Both the position numbers and the translations under genes were made by a program. From Burkholderiales bacterium Ga0074133 (GTDB lineage Bacteria > Pseudomonadota > Gammaproteobacteria > Burkholderiales > Burkholderiaceae_C), in NCBI GenBank assembly GCA_001464865.1, contig LNEG01000125.1, positions 1 through 64,000 on the forward strand: a stretch of 64,000 nucleotides of DNA, written 5' to 3'. Of this stretch, positions 31,757 to 39,872 are shown piece after piece. Each line of letters begins with the position of its first letter. Within the stretch, counting starts at the first letter, position 1. The notes beneath the pieces were generated by a model. The model was not told the origin of the DNA and searched no databases. It worked only from the letters and a program-made list of their open reading frames with translations.

Positions 31757-33280
31757 TCAGAAGAAGCCGAGCTTGTTTTCGGAGTAGCTCACCAGCAGGT
31801 TCTTGGTCTGCTGATAGTGGTCCAGCATCATCTTGTGCGTCTCGCGCCCGATGCCCGACTCCTTGTACCCGCCAAACGCCGCGTGCGCCGGGTACGCGTG
31901 GTAGCAGTTGGTCCACACGCGCCCGGCCTTGATGGCGCGGCCCATGCGGTAGGCCACGTTGCCGTTGCGGCTCCACACGCCCGCGCCCAGGCCGTACAGC
32001 GTGTCGTTGGCAATCTCCAGCGCCTCGGCCTCGTCCTTGAAGGTGGTCACGGCCAGCACGGGACCGAAGATTTCTTCCTGGAAGATGCGCATCTTGTTGT
32101 GGCCCTTGAACAGCGTGGGCTGCACGTAGTAGCCGCCTTCCAGGTCGCCGCCCAGGTGGGCCTGGCCGCCACCGGCCAGCACTTCGGCACCTTCCTGCTT
32201 GCCCAGGTCGAGGTAGCTCAGGATCTTGGTGAGCTGCTCCTTGCTGGCCTGCGCGCCCATCATGCTGTCGGTGTCGAGCGGGTTCTGGTGCTTGATGGCG
32301 GCCACGCGCTTGAGCACACGCTCCATGAACTTGTCGTAGATCGATTCCTGGATCAGCGCCCGCGATGGGCAGGTGCACACCTCGCCCTGGTTGAAGGCAA
32401 ACAGCACCAGGCCTTCGATGGCCTTGTCCAGGAACGCGTCGTCCTTGTCCATGATGTCGGCAAAGAACACGTTGGGGCTCTTGCCGCCCAGCTCCAGCGT
32501 GGCGGGGATCAGGTTGTTGGCAGCGGCCTGCGCAATCACGCGGCCGGTGCTGGTCGAGCCGGTGAAGGCAATCTTGGCAATGCGCTTGCTCGTTGCCAGC
32601 GGCATGCCTGCTTCACGGCCATAGCCGTTGACGATGTTGAGCACGCCGGGTGGCAGCAGGTCGGCAATCAATTCGGCCAGGATGAGGATGGAGATCGGCG
32701 TGGACTCTGCAGGCTTGAGCACCACGCAGTTGCCGGCGCCAATAGCGGGGGCCAGCTTCCACGCCGCCATCAGGATGGGGAAGTTCCACGGAATGATCTG
32801 GCCCACCACGCCCAGCGGCTCCTGGATGTGGTACGCCACGGTGTTCTCGTCGATGTTGGAGAGGGCGCCCTCTTGCGCGCGCACGCAGCCCGCAAAGTAG
32901 CGGAAGTGGTCCACCGTGAGCGGGATGTCGGCATTCAGCGTCTCGCGGATCGCCTTGCCGTTGTCCACCGTCTCGGCATAGGCCAGCAGCTCCAGGTTCT
33001 GCTCGATGCGGTCGGCAATCTTCAGCAGGATGTTGCCGCGCGTGGCGGCGTCGGTCTTGCCCCAGGCGTCGGCAGCGGCGTGGGCGGCGTCCAGCGCCAG
33101 TTCGATGTCTTCGGCGGTGGAGCGGGCGGCCTGGGTGTAGACCTTGCCGTTGACGGGCGAGATCACGTCAAAGTACTGGCCCTTGACCGGGGCGACAAAC
33201 TTGCCGCCGATGAAGTTGTTGTACTGGGGCTGGTAGGCGATCTTGGCGCCTGCGGTGCCGGGGGCTGCGTAAACGGTCAT
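31757..33280 (-). CDS. Aldehyde dehydrogenase (ExaC/AldB-like)
   Basis: 507 aa; [33 protein letters not shown]...[15 protein letters not shown]...[11 protein letters not shown]. Confidence 0.95.
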   Translation of the reverse strand: MTVYAAPGTAGAKIAYQPQYNNFIGGKFVAPVKGQYFDVISPVNGKVYTQAARSTAEDIELALDAAHAAADAWGKTDAATRGNILLKIADRIEQNLELLAYAETVDNGKAIRETLNADIPLTVDHFRYFAGCVRAQEGALSNIDENTVAYHIQEPLGVVGQIIPWNFPILMAAWKLAPAIGAGNCVVLKPAESTPISILILAELIADLLPPGVLNIVNGYGREAGMPLATSKRIAKIAFTGSTSTGRVIAQAAANNLIPATLELGGKSPNVFFADIMDKDDAFLDKAIEGLVLFAFNQGEVCTCPSRALIQESIYDKFMERVLKRVAAIKHQNPLDTDSMMGAQASKEQLTKILSYLDLGKQEGAEVLAGGGQAHLGGDLEGGYYVQPTLFKGHNKMRIFQEEIFGPVLAVTTFKDEAEALEIANDTLYGLGAGVWSRNGNVAYRMGRAIKAGRVWTNCYHAYPAHAAFGGYKESGIGRETHKMMLDHYQQTKNLLVSYSENKLGFF

Positions 33281-33362
33281 GGTGCTTGTCTCCTGCGGAT
33301 GGATGCGGGTGTTGTGGTCATCGGTGCGGCCTGCACGGCACGCCGCCCGATGCACACCTCTA

Positions 33363-33379
33363 CTCAAGAGGCGTGCCAG
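33363..33379 (-). promoter_or_regulatory. Candidate sigma54 (-24/-12) promoter of aldehyde dehydrogenase
   Basis: Minus strand CTGGCACGCCTCTTGAG versus consensus TGGCACGN4TTGCW, about 85-100 nt upstream of the ALDH ATG; divergent sigma54 activator gene adjacent. Confidence 0.55.
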
Positions 33380-33616
33380 CCGATCCACGCAGTGCAGGGC
33401 GTTGAATTCATTGGGTTTTCTGGCCGCAGCACCCGTGCGCGCTGCGCCCTGCGTCCGCCTGCGGACACCGCTGCGGCGCGACACCTGTCACACAATGGAA
33501 CAGTCGGACAGTGCAGGCGCCTGTATTTGCCCATCGTGCTTGCCGCGCTCCCCCGGGATTGCCATACTCGTTCGCAACGACAAGAGGGGCAGCATGACCC
33601 CGCACGGAGACAACGC

Positions 33617-35626
33617 GTGCGAAGCAGTTCATCCCCTTCCCCAGGCCTTTACCCAGGCCTTGCCCCGGGCGGCCCGCTGGCCCTGCGGCAGGCGCGCCAG
33701 CACCTGCTGGAGTTCGGCCATTGCCCCAGCGGCCTGCTGGACGAGCGCCTGGCCCGCTCGTGGGCGCGCAGCGCCGCCGCGGGCCTTGCGCCCACCGGCC
33801 GCGCCGCAGCCACCGACCACGCCAGCACCGGTACGCTGCGCCAGGCGCTGGCACACAACCACGCGCTGCTGGCGCATTCGCGCCCGGTCATGGAATACCT
33901 GTTTGAGCAGGTGCGCCACAGCCAGAGCGTGGTGGTGCTGGCCGACCGCAGCGGCATGCTGATGCACACCCTGGGCGACCCGCACTTTGTCGGCAAGGCC
34001 GAGCGCGTGGCGCTGACCAGCGGCGCGTCGTGGCACGAAGAGCACCGCGGCACCAACGCCATCGGCACCGCGCTGGCCGAATGTGCGGCGGTGGAGGTGC
34101 ACGCGGGCGAGCACTACCTGGAGCGCAACGGTTTCCTCACCTGCGCGGCCTCGCCCATCCTCTCGGCCACGGGCGAGCTGCTGGGCATCCTCGACATCTC
34201 CAGCGACCACCGCAACGGCCACGCCCACACGCTGGGCCTGGTCAGCACCGCCGCCCGCATGATCGAAAACCGCCTGCTGGTGGCCACCTGCAAGCGCCAT
34301 ATCCGCCTGCACCTGCACCGCGAGCCCGAGGGCATTGGCAGCGTGGCCGAAGGCATCGTGGCGGTGTCGGCCGATGGCTGGATCGTGGGCGCCAACCGCA
34401 CGGGCCTGGCGCTGCTGGGGCTGCACGCGGGCGACGTGGGCGCCACGCCGCTGGAGCGCGTGGCCGATGTGCGCCTGGATGACCTGCTGTCGCACCACCG
34501 CCGCCGGCCCCAGCAGCCGCAAGCCCTGCGGCTGCGCGGCGGTGCGCTGCTGTTTGCGCAGGTGCAGCTCGATGCTGCGGTCTGGCCTGCCGTGCCATCA
34601 GCCGCGCGGCCCACGGCGACCGAAGCCACCGCCGCGCCCGCCCACAACGACGCCCTGGCCCGGCTGGACACCGGCGACACCCGCTGGCGCGCTGCCGCCG
34701 ACAAGGCCCGCCGCGTGGTGGCCAAGCCCATCCCCGTGCTCATCCAGGGCGAATCGGGCGTGGGCAAAGAGGTGTTTGCGCGCGCCCTGCACGCCAGCGG
34801 CCCCCGGCGCGATGCGCCCTTTGTGGCCATCAACTGCGCGGCCATTCCCGAGAGCCTGATCGAATCCGAACTCTTCGGCCACGTGGCCGGTGCCTTCACC
34901 GGCGCCCGCAAGGAGGGCCACCTGGGCCGCCTGCGCGAGGCCCATGGCGGCACGCTGTTTCTCGACGAAATCGGCGATATGCCCCTGGCCCTGCAGACCC
35001 GCCTGCTGCGCGTGCTGCAGGAGCGCAGCGTGACACCCGTGGGCGCCAGCCGCGCGGTGCCGGTGGACTTTGCGCTGGTCTGCGCCACGCACTGCCAGCT
35101 GGCGCAGGCGGCCGAGCAGGGCCGCTTTCGGGCCGACCTGTACTACCGCATCAACGGCCTGACGGTGCAGCTGCCCGCCCTGCGCGAGCGCACCGATTTT
35201 GCGGCGCTGGTGCAGCAGCTGCTGGCCGACCTGGCTGCCGAACAGGGCCTGCCTGCCGATGTGCAGGTGGCGCCCGACCTGCTGGAGCGCCTGGCCGCCT
35301 ACCCCTGGCCCGGCAACCTGCGCCAGCTGGCCAGCGTGCTGCGCACGGCCTGTGCCATGCTGGCCGAAGGCGAGGACACGCTGGACTGGCAGCACCTGCC
35401 CGATGACATTGCGCAGGCGCTGGACGGTGCGGGTGCTGCCCTGGCCCCGGCCCCTGCGCCCGCGGCCCGGGGCGCAGTGCTGCCGCCGCAAAGCCTGCAG
35501 GAACTGTCGCACCACGCCATCGACCAGGCGCTGCAGCATGCCCGCGGCAATGTCTCGCAGGCCGCCCGCCAGCTGGGCATCAGCCGCCAGACGCTGTACC
35601 GCAAGCTCGCCGGGCGCACGCACTGA
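33617..35626 (+). CDS. Sigma54-dependent Fis-family transcriptional activator, AcoR-like (GAF/AAA+/HTH)
   Basis: GESGVGKEVFARALHASGPRRDAPFVAINCAAIPESLIESELFGHVAGAFTGARKEG; C-terminal Fis HTH ARGNVSQAARQLGISRQTLYRKL; GTG start tentative, since upstream codons are antisense to ALDH. Confidence 0.93.
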   Translation: MRSSSSPSPGLYPGLAPGGPLALRQARQHLLEFGHCPSGLLDERLARSWARSAAAGLAPTGRAAATDHASTGTLRQALAHNHALLAHSRPVMEYLFEQVRHSQSVVVLADRSGMLMHTLGDPHFVGKAERVALTSGASWHEEHRGTNAIGTALAECAAVEVHAGEHYLERNGFLTCAASPILSATGELLGILDISSDHRNGHAHTLGLVSTAARMIENRLLVATCKRHIRLHLHREPEGIGSVAEGIVAVSADGWIVGANRTGLALLGLHAGDVGATPLERVADVRLDDLLSHHRRRPQQPQALRLRGGALLFAQVQLDAAVWPAVPSAARPTATEATAAPAHNDALARLDTGDTRWRAAADKARRVVAKPIPVLIQGESGVGKEVFARALHASGPRRDAPFVAINCAAIPESLIESELFGHVAGAFTGARKEGHLGRLREAHGGTLFLDEIGDMPLALQTRLLRVLQERSVTPVGASRAVPVDFALVCATHCQLAQAAEQGRFRADLYYRINGLTVQLPALRERTDFAALVQQLLADLAAEQGLPADVQVAPDLLERLAAYPWPGNLRQLASVLRTACAMLAEGEDTLDWQHLPDDIAQALDGAGAALAPAPAPAARGAVLPPQSLQELSHHAIDQALQHARGNVSQAARQLGISRQTLYRKLAGRTH

Positions 35627-35627
35627 T

Positions 35628-35686
35628 TTCGCTATTCAAAAGTAGCTGTTTTCGCTGGTATTTCTGCAGCTCCGGCCCGTTTTGAC
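35628..35686 (+). repeat. AT-rich palindromic element, copy F (starts 2 nt after the AcoR-like stop)
   Basis: GCTATtcaaaaGTAGC then ...CTCCGGCCCGTTTTGAC; 46 bp from AGTAGC to TTTGAC as in copies A and I. Confidence 0.65.
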
Positions 35687-35722
35687 GCTTGGTTTGCCTG
35701 CCACGGGTAGATGCTTTGCCTT

Positions 35723-35772
35723 GAGCCTGGTCGAAGTAGCTGCCTGGCCGTTGCCCCGGCTTCGACAGGCTC
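35723..35772. repeat. REP-like inverted repeat pair (GAGCCTGtCGAAG / CTTCGACAGGCTC)
   Basis: gagcctggtcgaag (35723-35736) and cttcgacaggctc (35760-35772) inverted, followed by atcccgaacgg. Confidence 0.65.
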
Positions 35773-37147
35773 ATCCCGAACGGGTTGCCGGGTCTACCGC
35801 ATGCAGCACCACCCGCGCCCGCAGCCCCTGGCCGGAGGCGCTGTGCAGTTCCAGGCGCCCGCCATGCGCGCGGGCTACGCGGTCGGCAATGGCCAGGCCC
35901 AGCCCGGCGCCGGGGCGGCCGCTGCGGGCGGCCTCGCCCCGGGCAAAGGGCTGGCGCACGCGCTCCAGTTCGCTGGCGGGCAGGCCGGGGCCGTGGTCCT
36001 GCACCTCGATCCAGACGGCGTCGCTTTTGCTACCCGTGCGCAGCACCACGGGCGGCGCGCCGTGGCGCCAGGCGTTCTCCACCAGGTTATCGACCGCGCG
36101 GCGCAGGGCCTGGGGCTGTACGGGCGCGAGGGGCGGTGCGCCCAGCTCCAGCGCCACGCTGCGGCCATGGTCGGCCTGCGCCTGGGCGATGGCCTGGGCC
36201 AGGTCGTCCAGCGCGGCACGGTGCAGGGGTTCGGCTTCCTGCATGCGGGCAAAGTGCAAGAACTGTCCGAGGATCGCGTCCATCTCGTCCATGCTGCGCA
36301 CCATGCCCGTAGCCAGTTCTGGCTCGATCTTCGGGCCGGCAATTTCGACGGCCAGGCGCAGCTTGGTCAGGGGGGTGCGCAAGTCGTGCGACACGCCTGC
36401 CAGCATCAGCGCCCGCTCCTGGTCGGCCTGGGCCAGGCTGTGGGCCATGTGGTTGAAGCTGCGTGCCACGGTGGCGATCTCGGTGGGGCCGTCCTCGGGC
36501 AGAGTCCCGGGCGGCAGGCCTCGGGCCAGGCGCTGCGCGGCCTGCACCACGCGCTGCAGCGGCTGGTTGAGGTGGCGTTGCAGCCACCACGCGCCCGCCA
36601 GCGCCAGCACCATGCTGGCCAGCGTGGCCGTGAGCCAGGCGCCGGTGAACTCGCGCGTGGGGAAGACGTTGGGCAGGTTGAGCCAGTATTCCGTTTCCTC
36701 ATGCACCACGCGCACCGACAGCACGCCGCTGCTGTCGCGTCGCCACATGGCGTCTGCAGTTGGGGTGGTGCGTGTGCCCTGCGCTTCATCGAGCCGCCGC
36801 ACCACCGTCCGTACAAACCGCCGCTCCAGCGGCGAAAGCACGGCGCGCCAGGTGCCCGGTGTGTCCGCTCCGGCCTGTGCCAGCGGGGCCTGCTCGTTGA
36901 ATGCCTGCACAAACGCGTGTCGCTGCGCCTGCGGCAGCGCCTGCAGACCGGCGCGGATGGCGGCCACGTTGCGCGCCACGCCATCGGCCACCTGCGCCAC
37001 GCGGGGCTTGAGGATCATGTGCCGCACCAGCACCGCCGCACACAGCTGCCCCAGCACGATCAGCACCGCCATCAACAGCAGGTTGCGCCCCAGCAGGCTG
37101 CGGGGCCAGACGCCTCGCGGCGCAGTGGCCAAAGCGGGCGCGGTCAT
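35771..37147 (-). CDS. Sensor histidine kinase, EnvZ-like (HAMP, HisKA, HATPase)
   Basis: MLAGVSHDLRTPLTKLRLAVEI; DHGPGLPASELERVRQPFARG; AGLGLAIADRVARAHGG. Confidence 0.94.
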   Translation of the reverse strand: MTAPALATAPRGVWPRSLLGRNLLLMAVLIVLGQLCAAVLVRHMILKPRVAQVADGVARNVAAIRAGLQALPQAQRHAFVQAFNEQAPLAQAGADTPGTWRAVLSPLERRFVRTVVRRLDEAQGTRTTPTADAMWRRDSSGVLSVRVVHEETEYWLNLPNVFPTREFTGAWLTATLASMVLALAGAWWLQRHLNQPLQRVVQAAQRLARGLPPGTLPEDGPTEIATVARSFNHMAHSLAQADQERALMLAGVSHDLRTPLTKLRLAVEIAGPKIEPELATGMVRSMDEMDAILGQFLHFARMQEAEPLHRAALDDLAQAIAQAQADHGRSVALELGAPPLAPVQPQALRRAVDNLVENAWRHGAPPVVLRTGSKSDAVWIEVQDHGPGLPASELERVRQPFARGEAARSGRPGAGLGLAIADRVARAHGGRLELHSASGQGLRARVVLHAVDPATRSG

Positions 37148-37896
37148 GGCCTGCCCCCGCTGGCAGGCGCAGCCCCATCGGGCACAAACACATAGCCCAC
37201 ACCCCACACGGTGCGGATGTGGCGCGGCTGGGCCTGGTCGGCCTCGATGAGCTTGCGGAGCCGCATGATCTGCACGTCAATGCTGCGGTCGGTGGCCGTG
37301 TGGTCGGGGCCATAGGCCAGGGCCATGAGGCGGTCGCGGCCCAGCGGGCGCTGAGGGTTTTGGGCCAGCGCCAGCAGCAGGGCGAATTCGCCGGTGGTGA
37401 GGGGAATGTCCGCACCCACCTTTTCCAGCCGCCGCTCGGCAGGCAGCAGCACAAAGTCGCCAAACGCCAGCCGCCCCTGCACGCCGTACACACCCTGCGG
37501 CCCGGTGTGCGCGCCCAGCATGCGCTGGCGGCGCACCATGGCCTGGATGCGTGCCAGAAGCTCGCGCGGGTTGAAGGGCTTGGGCAGGTAGTCGTCTGCG
37601 CCCATCTCCAGGCCCACGATGCGGTCCACCGGGTCGCCCCGGGCCGTGAGCATCAGGATAGGAATGGTCTCGCCCTGCGCGCGCAGGCGGCGGCAAATGG
37701 ACAGGCCGTCTTCCCCCGGCATCATTACGTCGAGCACCAGCACGTCAAAGCGCTCGCGTGCGAGCAGCACGTCCAGCGGCCTCGCACCGTCCACCGTGCG
37801 CACGGTGTAGCCCTGGTCGCTCAGGTAGCGCTGCAGCAGGGCGCGTAGGTCGGGCTCATCATCGGCGACCAGGATCTTGGCCAGAGTGTTGGACAT
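37144..37896 (-). CDS. OmpR-family response regulator
   Basis: ILVADDEPDLRALLQRYL...VLVLDVMMPGEDGL...LTARGDPVDRIVGLEMGADDYLPKPFNPRELLARI; ATGA overlap with HK. Confidence 0.95.
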   Translation of the reverse strand: MSNTLAKILVADDEPDLRALLQRYLSDQGYTVRTVDGARPLDVLLARERFDVLVLDVMMPGEDGLSICRRLRAQGETIPILMLTARGDPVDRIVGLEMGADDYLPKPFNPRELLARIQAMVRRQRMLGAHTGPQGVYGVQGRLAFGDFVLLPAERRLEKVGADIPLTTGEFALLLALAQNPQRPLGRDRLMALAYGPDHTATDRSIDVQIMRLRKLIEADQAQPRHIRTVWGVGYVFVPDGAAPASGGRP

Positions 37897-38106
37897 GGGG
37901 CGAAGGGCAACGTGACAAGGGAGGCGGTGTGGATGCAATGGTAGGCGCTACAAAGCCCGCGCGCAGCCGTGGCGGCGGGCGTTACGGCAGGCCATGCACA
38001 CCAGGCATGACAAGGCATGACGGGCCTGCAGGCGCTTGTCATGGTTTGTCATACATCGGCACGTTCCTGCCATCCAGGGCTCACACCTGGAGCCCACAGT
38101 ACAGCC

Positions 38107-38778
38107 ATGCCACACGCCAACGCAAACGCCAAAGCCAAAGCCAAAGCCAAAGCCGATGCAAACCCCATGAAGTCGATCACCATGCCCTCAATCACCCGCC
38201 CCGCCGACCATGGCCTGCTGCAACGCCCCGTGCTGGCAGCAGGTGTCTTTGTGTTCTCGGCCTTCACCGCCCTGGGGTTCAGCGCCGTGCTGGCGCTGGC
38301 CGCCCCGGCCGATGCCCAGGCCCGCACCCGCCACAGCGTGGAACACAACACCGACGGCAGCACCACTGCGCGCACCGGCGTGGCCCGCAGCGGAGCGAAC
38401 GGCACCGTGCTACGCGGCCGCACCGCCACCGCCGATGGGCAGGGCAATGCGAGCTTGACAAGCCGTGGCGTTGCTGTGGGCGCGCAGGGCGGTATGGCCA
38501 CGCGCCAAGGCAGCACCACCCGCAGCGCAGACGGTAGCGCCAGCCACGCAGGCACCATGTCAGCCCAAGGTGTGCAGGGCAGTCTGCAAAGCAGCGGCGG
38601 GGCTACCCGCAGCATCGACGGCACCTTCACGCAAGCCCGCAGCACCACTGCCACCAGCGCGGCCACGGGCCACAGCGTGCAGGCGCAAAGCAGCTACAGC
38701 AAGGACAACGGCCTGAGCCGCAGCGCTACATGCCATGACGCCAGCGGCACGGCGATGGCCTGCCCCACGCGGCCCTGA
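38107..38778 (+). CDS. Secreted/anchored hypothetical protein with N-terminal (AK)n repeat and Ser/Thr/Gly-rich repeats
   Basis: MPHANANAKAKAKAKADANPMKSITMPSITRP... then hydrophobic LAAGVFVFSAFTALGFSAVLALAAPADAQA; true start may be MKSITMPS at about 38167. Confidence 0.65.
   Translation: MPHANANAKAKAKAKADANPMKSITMPSITRPADHGLLQRPVLAAGVFVFSAFTALGFSAVLALAAPADAQARTRHSVEHNTDGSTTARTGVARSGANGTVLRGRTATADGQGNASLTSRGVAVGAQGGMATRQGSTTRSADGSASHAGTMSAQGVQGSLQSSGGATRSIDGTFTQARSTTATSAATGHSVQAQSSYSKDNGLSRSATCHDASGTAMACPTRP
38128..38151 (+). repeat. Hexanucleotide tandem repeat (GCCAAA)x4
   Basis: gccaaagccaaagccaaagccaaa, in frame, encodes AKAKAKAK. Confidence 0.95.
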
Positions 38779-38830
38779 AGTCATCAGGCCGTTTCCCTGA
38801 TTTACCCCACTCGCCATCGAGGAGCCTTCC

Positions 38831-39802
38831 ATGTCCCTGCGCCCTTGTCTGACCGTGGCCTCCCTTGCGCTGCTCTCACTGGCCGCTGCCAGCGTGCAAG
38901 CCCAAAACACCGCACAAAACGGCGGTCGTCTGCGTGCGCTGATCGCACAGAAGCAGGCTGCGGCCGCTGAAGCCGCCTTGCCTGCGGGCGTGCAGCGCAT
39001 TGCCGACGTGCCCTATGGCACAGAGCCGGCGCAGCGCATGGATGTGTATGTATCCACCAGCCCCACCACGGGAACCAACAGCCCGGCAGCCAGCGCCGTG
39101 CGTGCGCCGGTCATCTTCATGGTGCATGGCGGCGGCTGGCGTCACGGTGACAAGGCCCTGGGCCGCGTGGTGCAGGAGAAGGTGAACCGTTGGGTGCCCA
39201 AGGGCTTCATCGTCATCTCCACCAACTACCGCATGCTCCCCGATGCCCCCGTGGCCGTACAGGTGCGCGACGTGCAGGCCGCCCTCATGGCCGCGCAGCA
39301 GCGCGCGGGAACGTGGGGCGGGGACCCGAACCGCTTCATCCTCATGGGGCACTCCGCTGGTGCCCACCTCGTGTCGCTGCTCAACGCGCGCGCGCCGCAG
39401 GCCCTGCGCGAAGGGGCCTGGCCCTGGCTGGGCACGGTGTCGCTCGATAGCGCCATGATGAACGTACCCGCCCGCATGCGCGTCCCGCACCTGCCTCTGT
39501 ACGACGACGCCTTTGGCTCCGACCCGGCGTACTGGGTGGCCATGTCGCCCTTTCACCAGTGGACGGTGGGCGCCCCGCCGATGCAGATGGTGTGCTCTAC
39601 CCAGCGGGCCGACGACCCCTGCCAGCAATCCGACGCCATGGCCCGCCACGTGCGCAACCATGGCGGTCGCGCCGAAGTGCTGCCGGAGGACCTGGACCAT
39701 GGCGAGATCAACGCCCAGCTGGGCCTGGACAGCGACTACACGCGCACCGTGGAGGCCTTCATGGGGTCGCTGGACGCCGAGGTGGCGCGGCGGCTGCAGT
39801 GA
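38831..39802 (+). CDS. Alpha/beta hydrolase (BD-FAE/kynurenine-formamidase-like esterase), secreted
   Basis: Signal peptide; VIFMVHGGGWRHGDK, RFILMGHSAGAHLVSLL, EDLDHGEIN. Confidence 0.88.
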   Translation: MSLRPCLTVASLALLSLAAASVQAQNTAQNGGRLRALIAQKQAAAAEAALPAGVQRIADVPYGTEPAQRMDVYVSTSPTTGTNSPAASAVRAPVIFMVHGGGWRHGDKALGRVVQEKVNRWVPKGFIVISTNYRMLPDAPVAVQVRDVQAALMAAQQRAGTWGGDPNRFILMGHSAGAHLVSLLNARAPQALREGAWPWLGTVSLDSAMMNVPARMRVPHLPLYDDAFGSDPAYWVAMSPFHQWTVGAPPMQMVCSTQRADDPCQQSDAMARHVRNHGGRAEVLPEDLDHGEINAQLGLDSDYTRTVEAFMGSLDAEVARRLQ

Positions 39803-39812
39803 TGCCAGTAGA

Positions 39813-39872
39813 TTTGATATTTAATCAATAGCTTCCAGTGCTTATGAGATAAGCGCTGGGGTTCATTTTCAT
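39813..39872 (+). repeat. AT-rich palindromic element, copy G (between hydrolase and uvrA; overlaps uvrA stop)
   Basis: AATAGCTTCCAGTGCTTATGAGATAAGCGCTGGGGTTCATTTTC; stem ccagtgcttat(39835-39845)/ataagcgctgg(39849-39859) with one wobble. Confidence 0.8.

Noticed and set aside
31583-33616. N-terminal ~678 aa of the 1347-aa ORF 31583-35626
   Set aside because: This part is antisense to the aldehyde dehydrogenase; the real activator begins near 33617.
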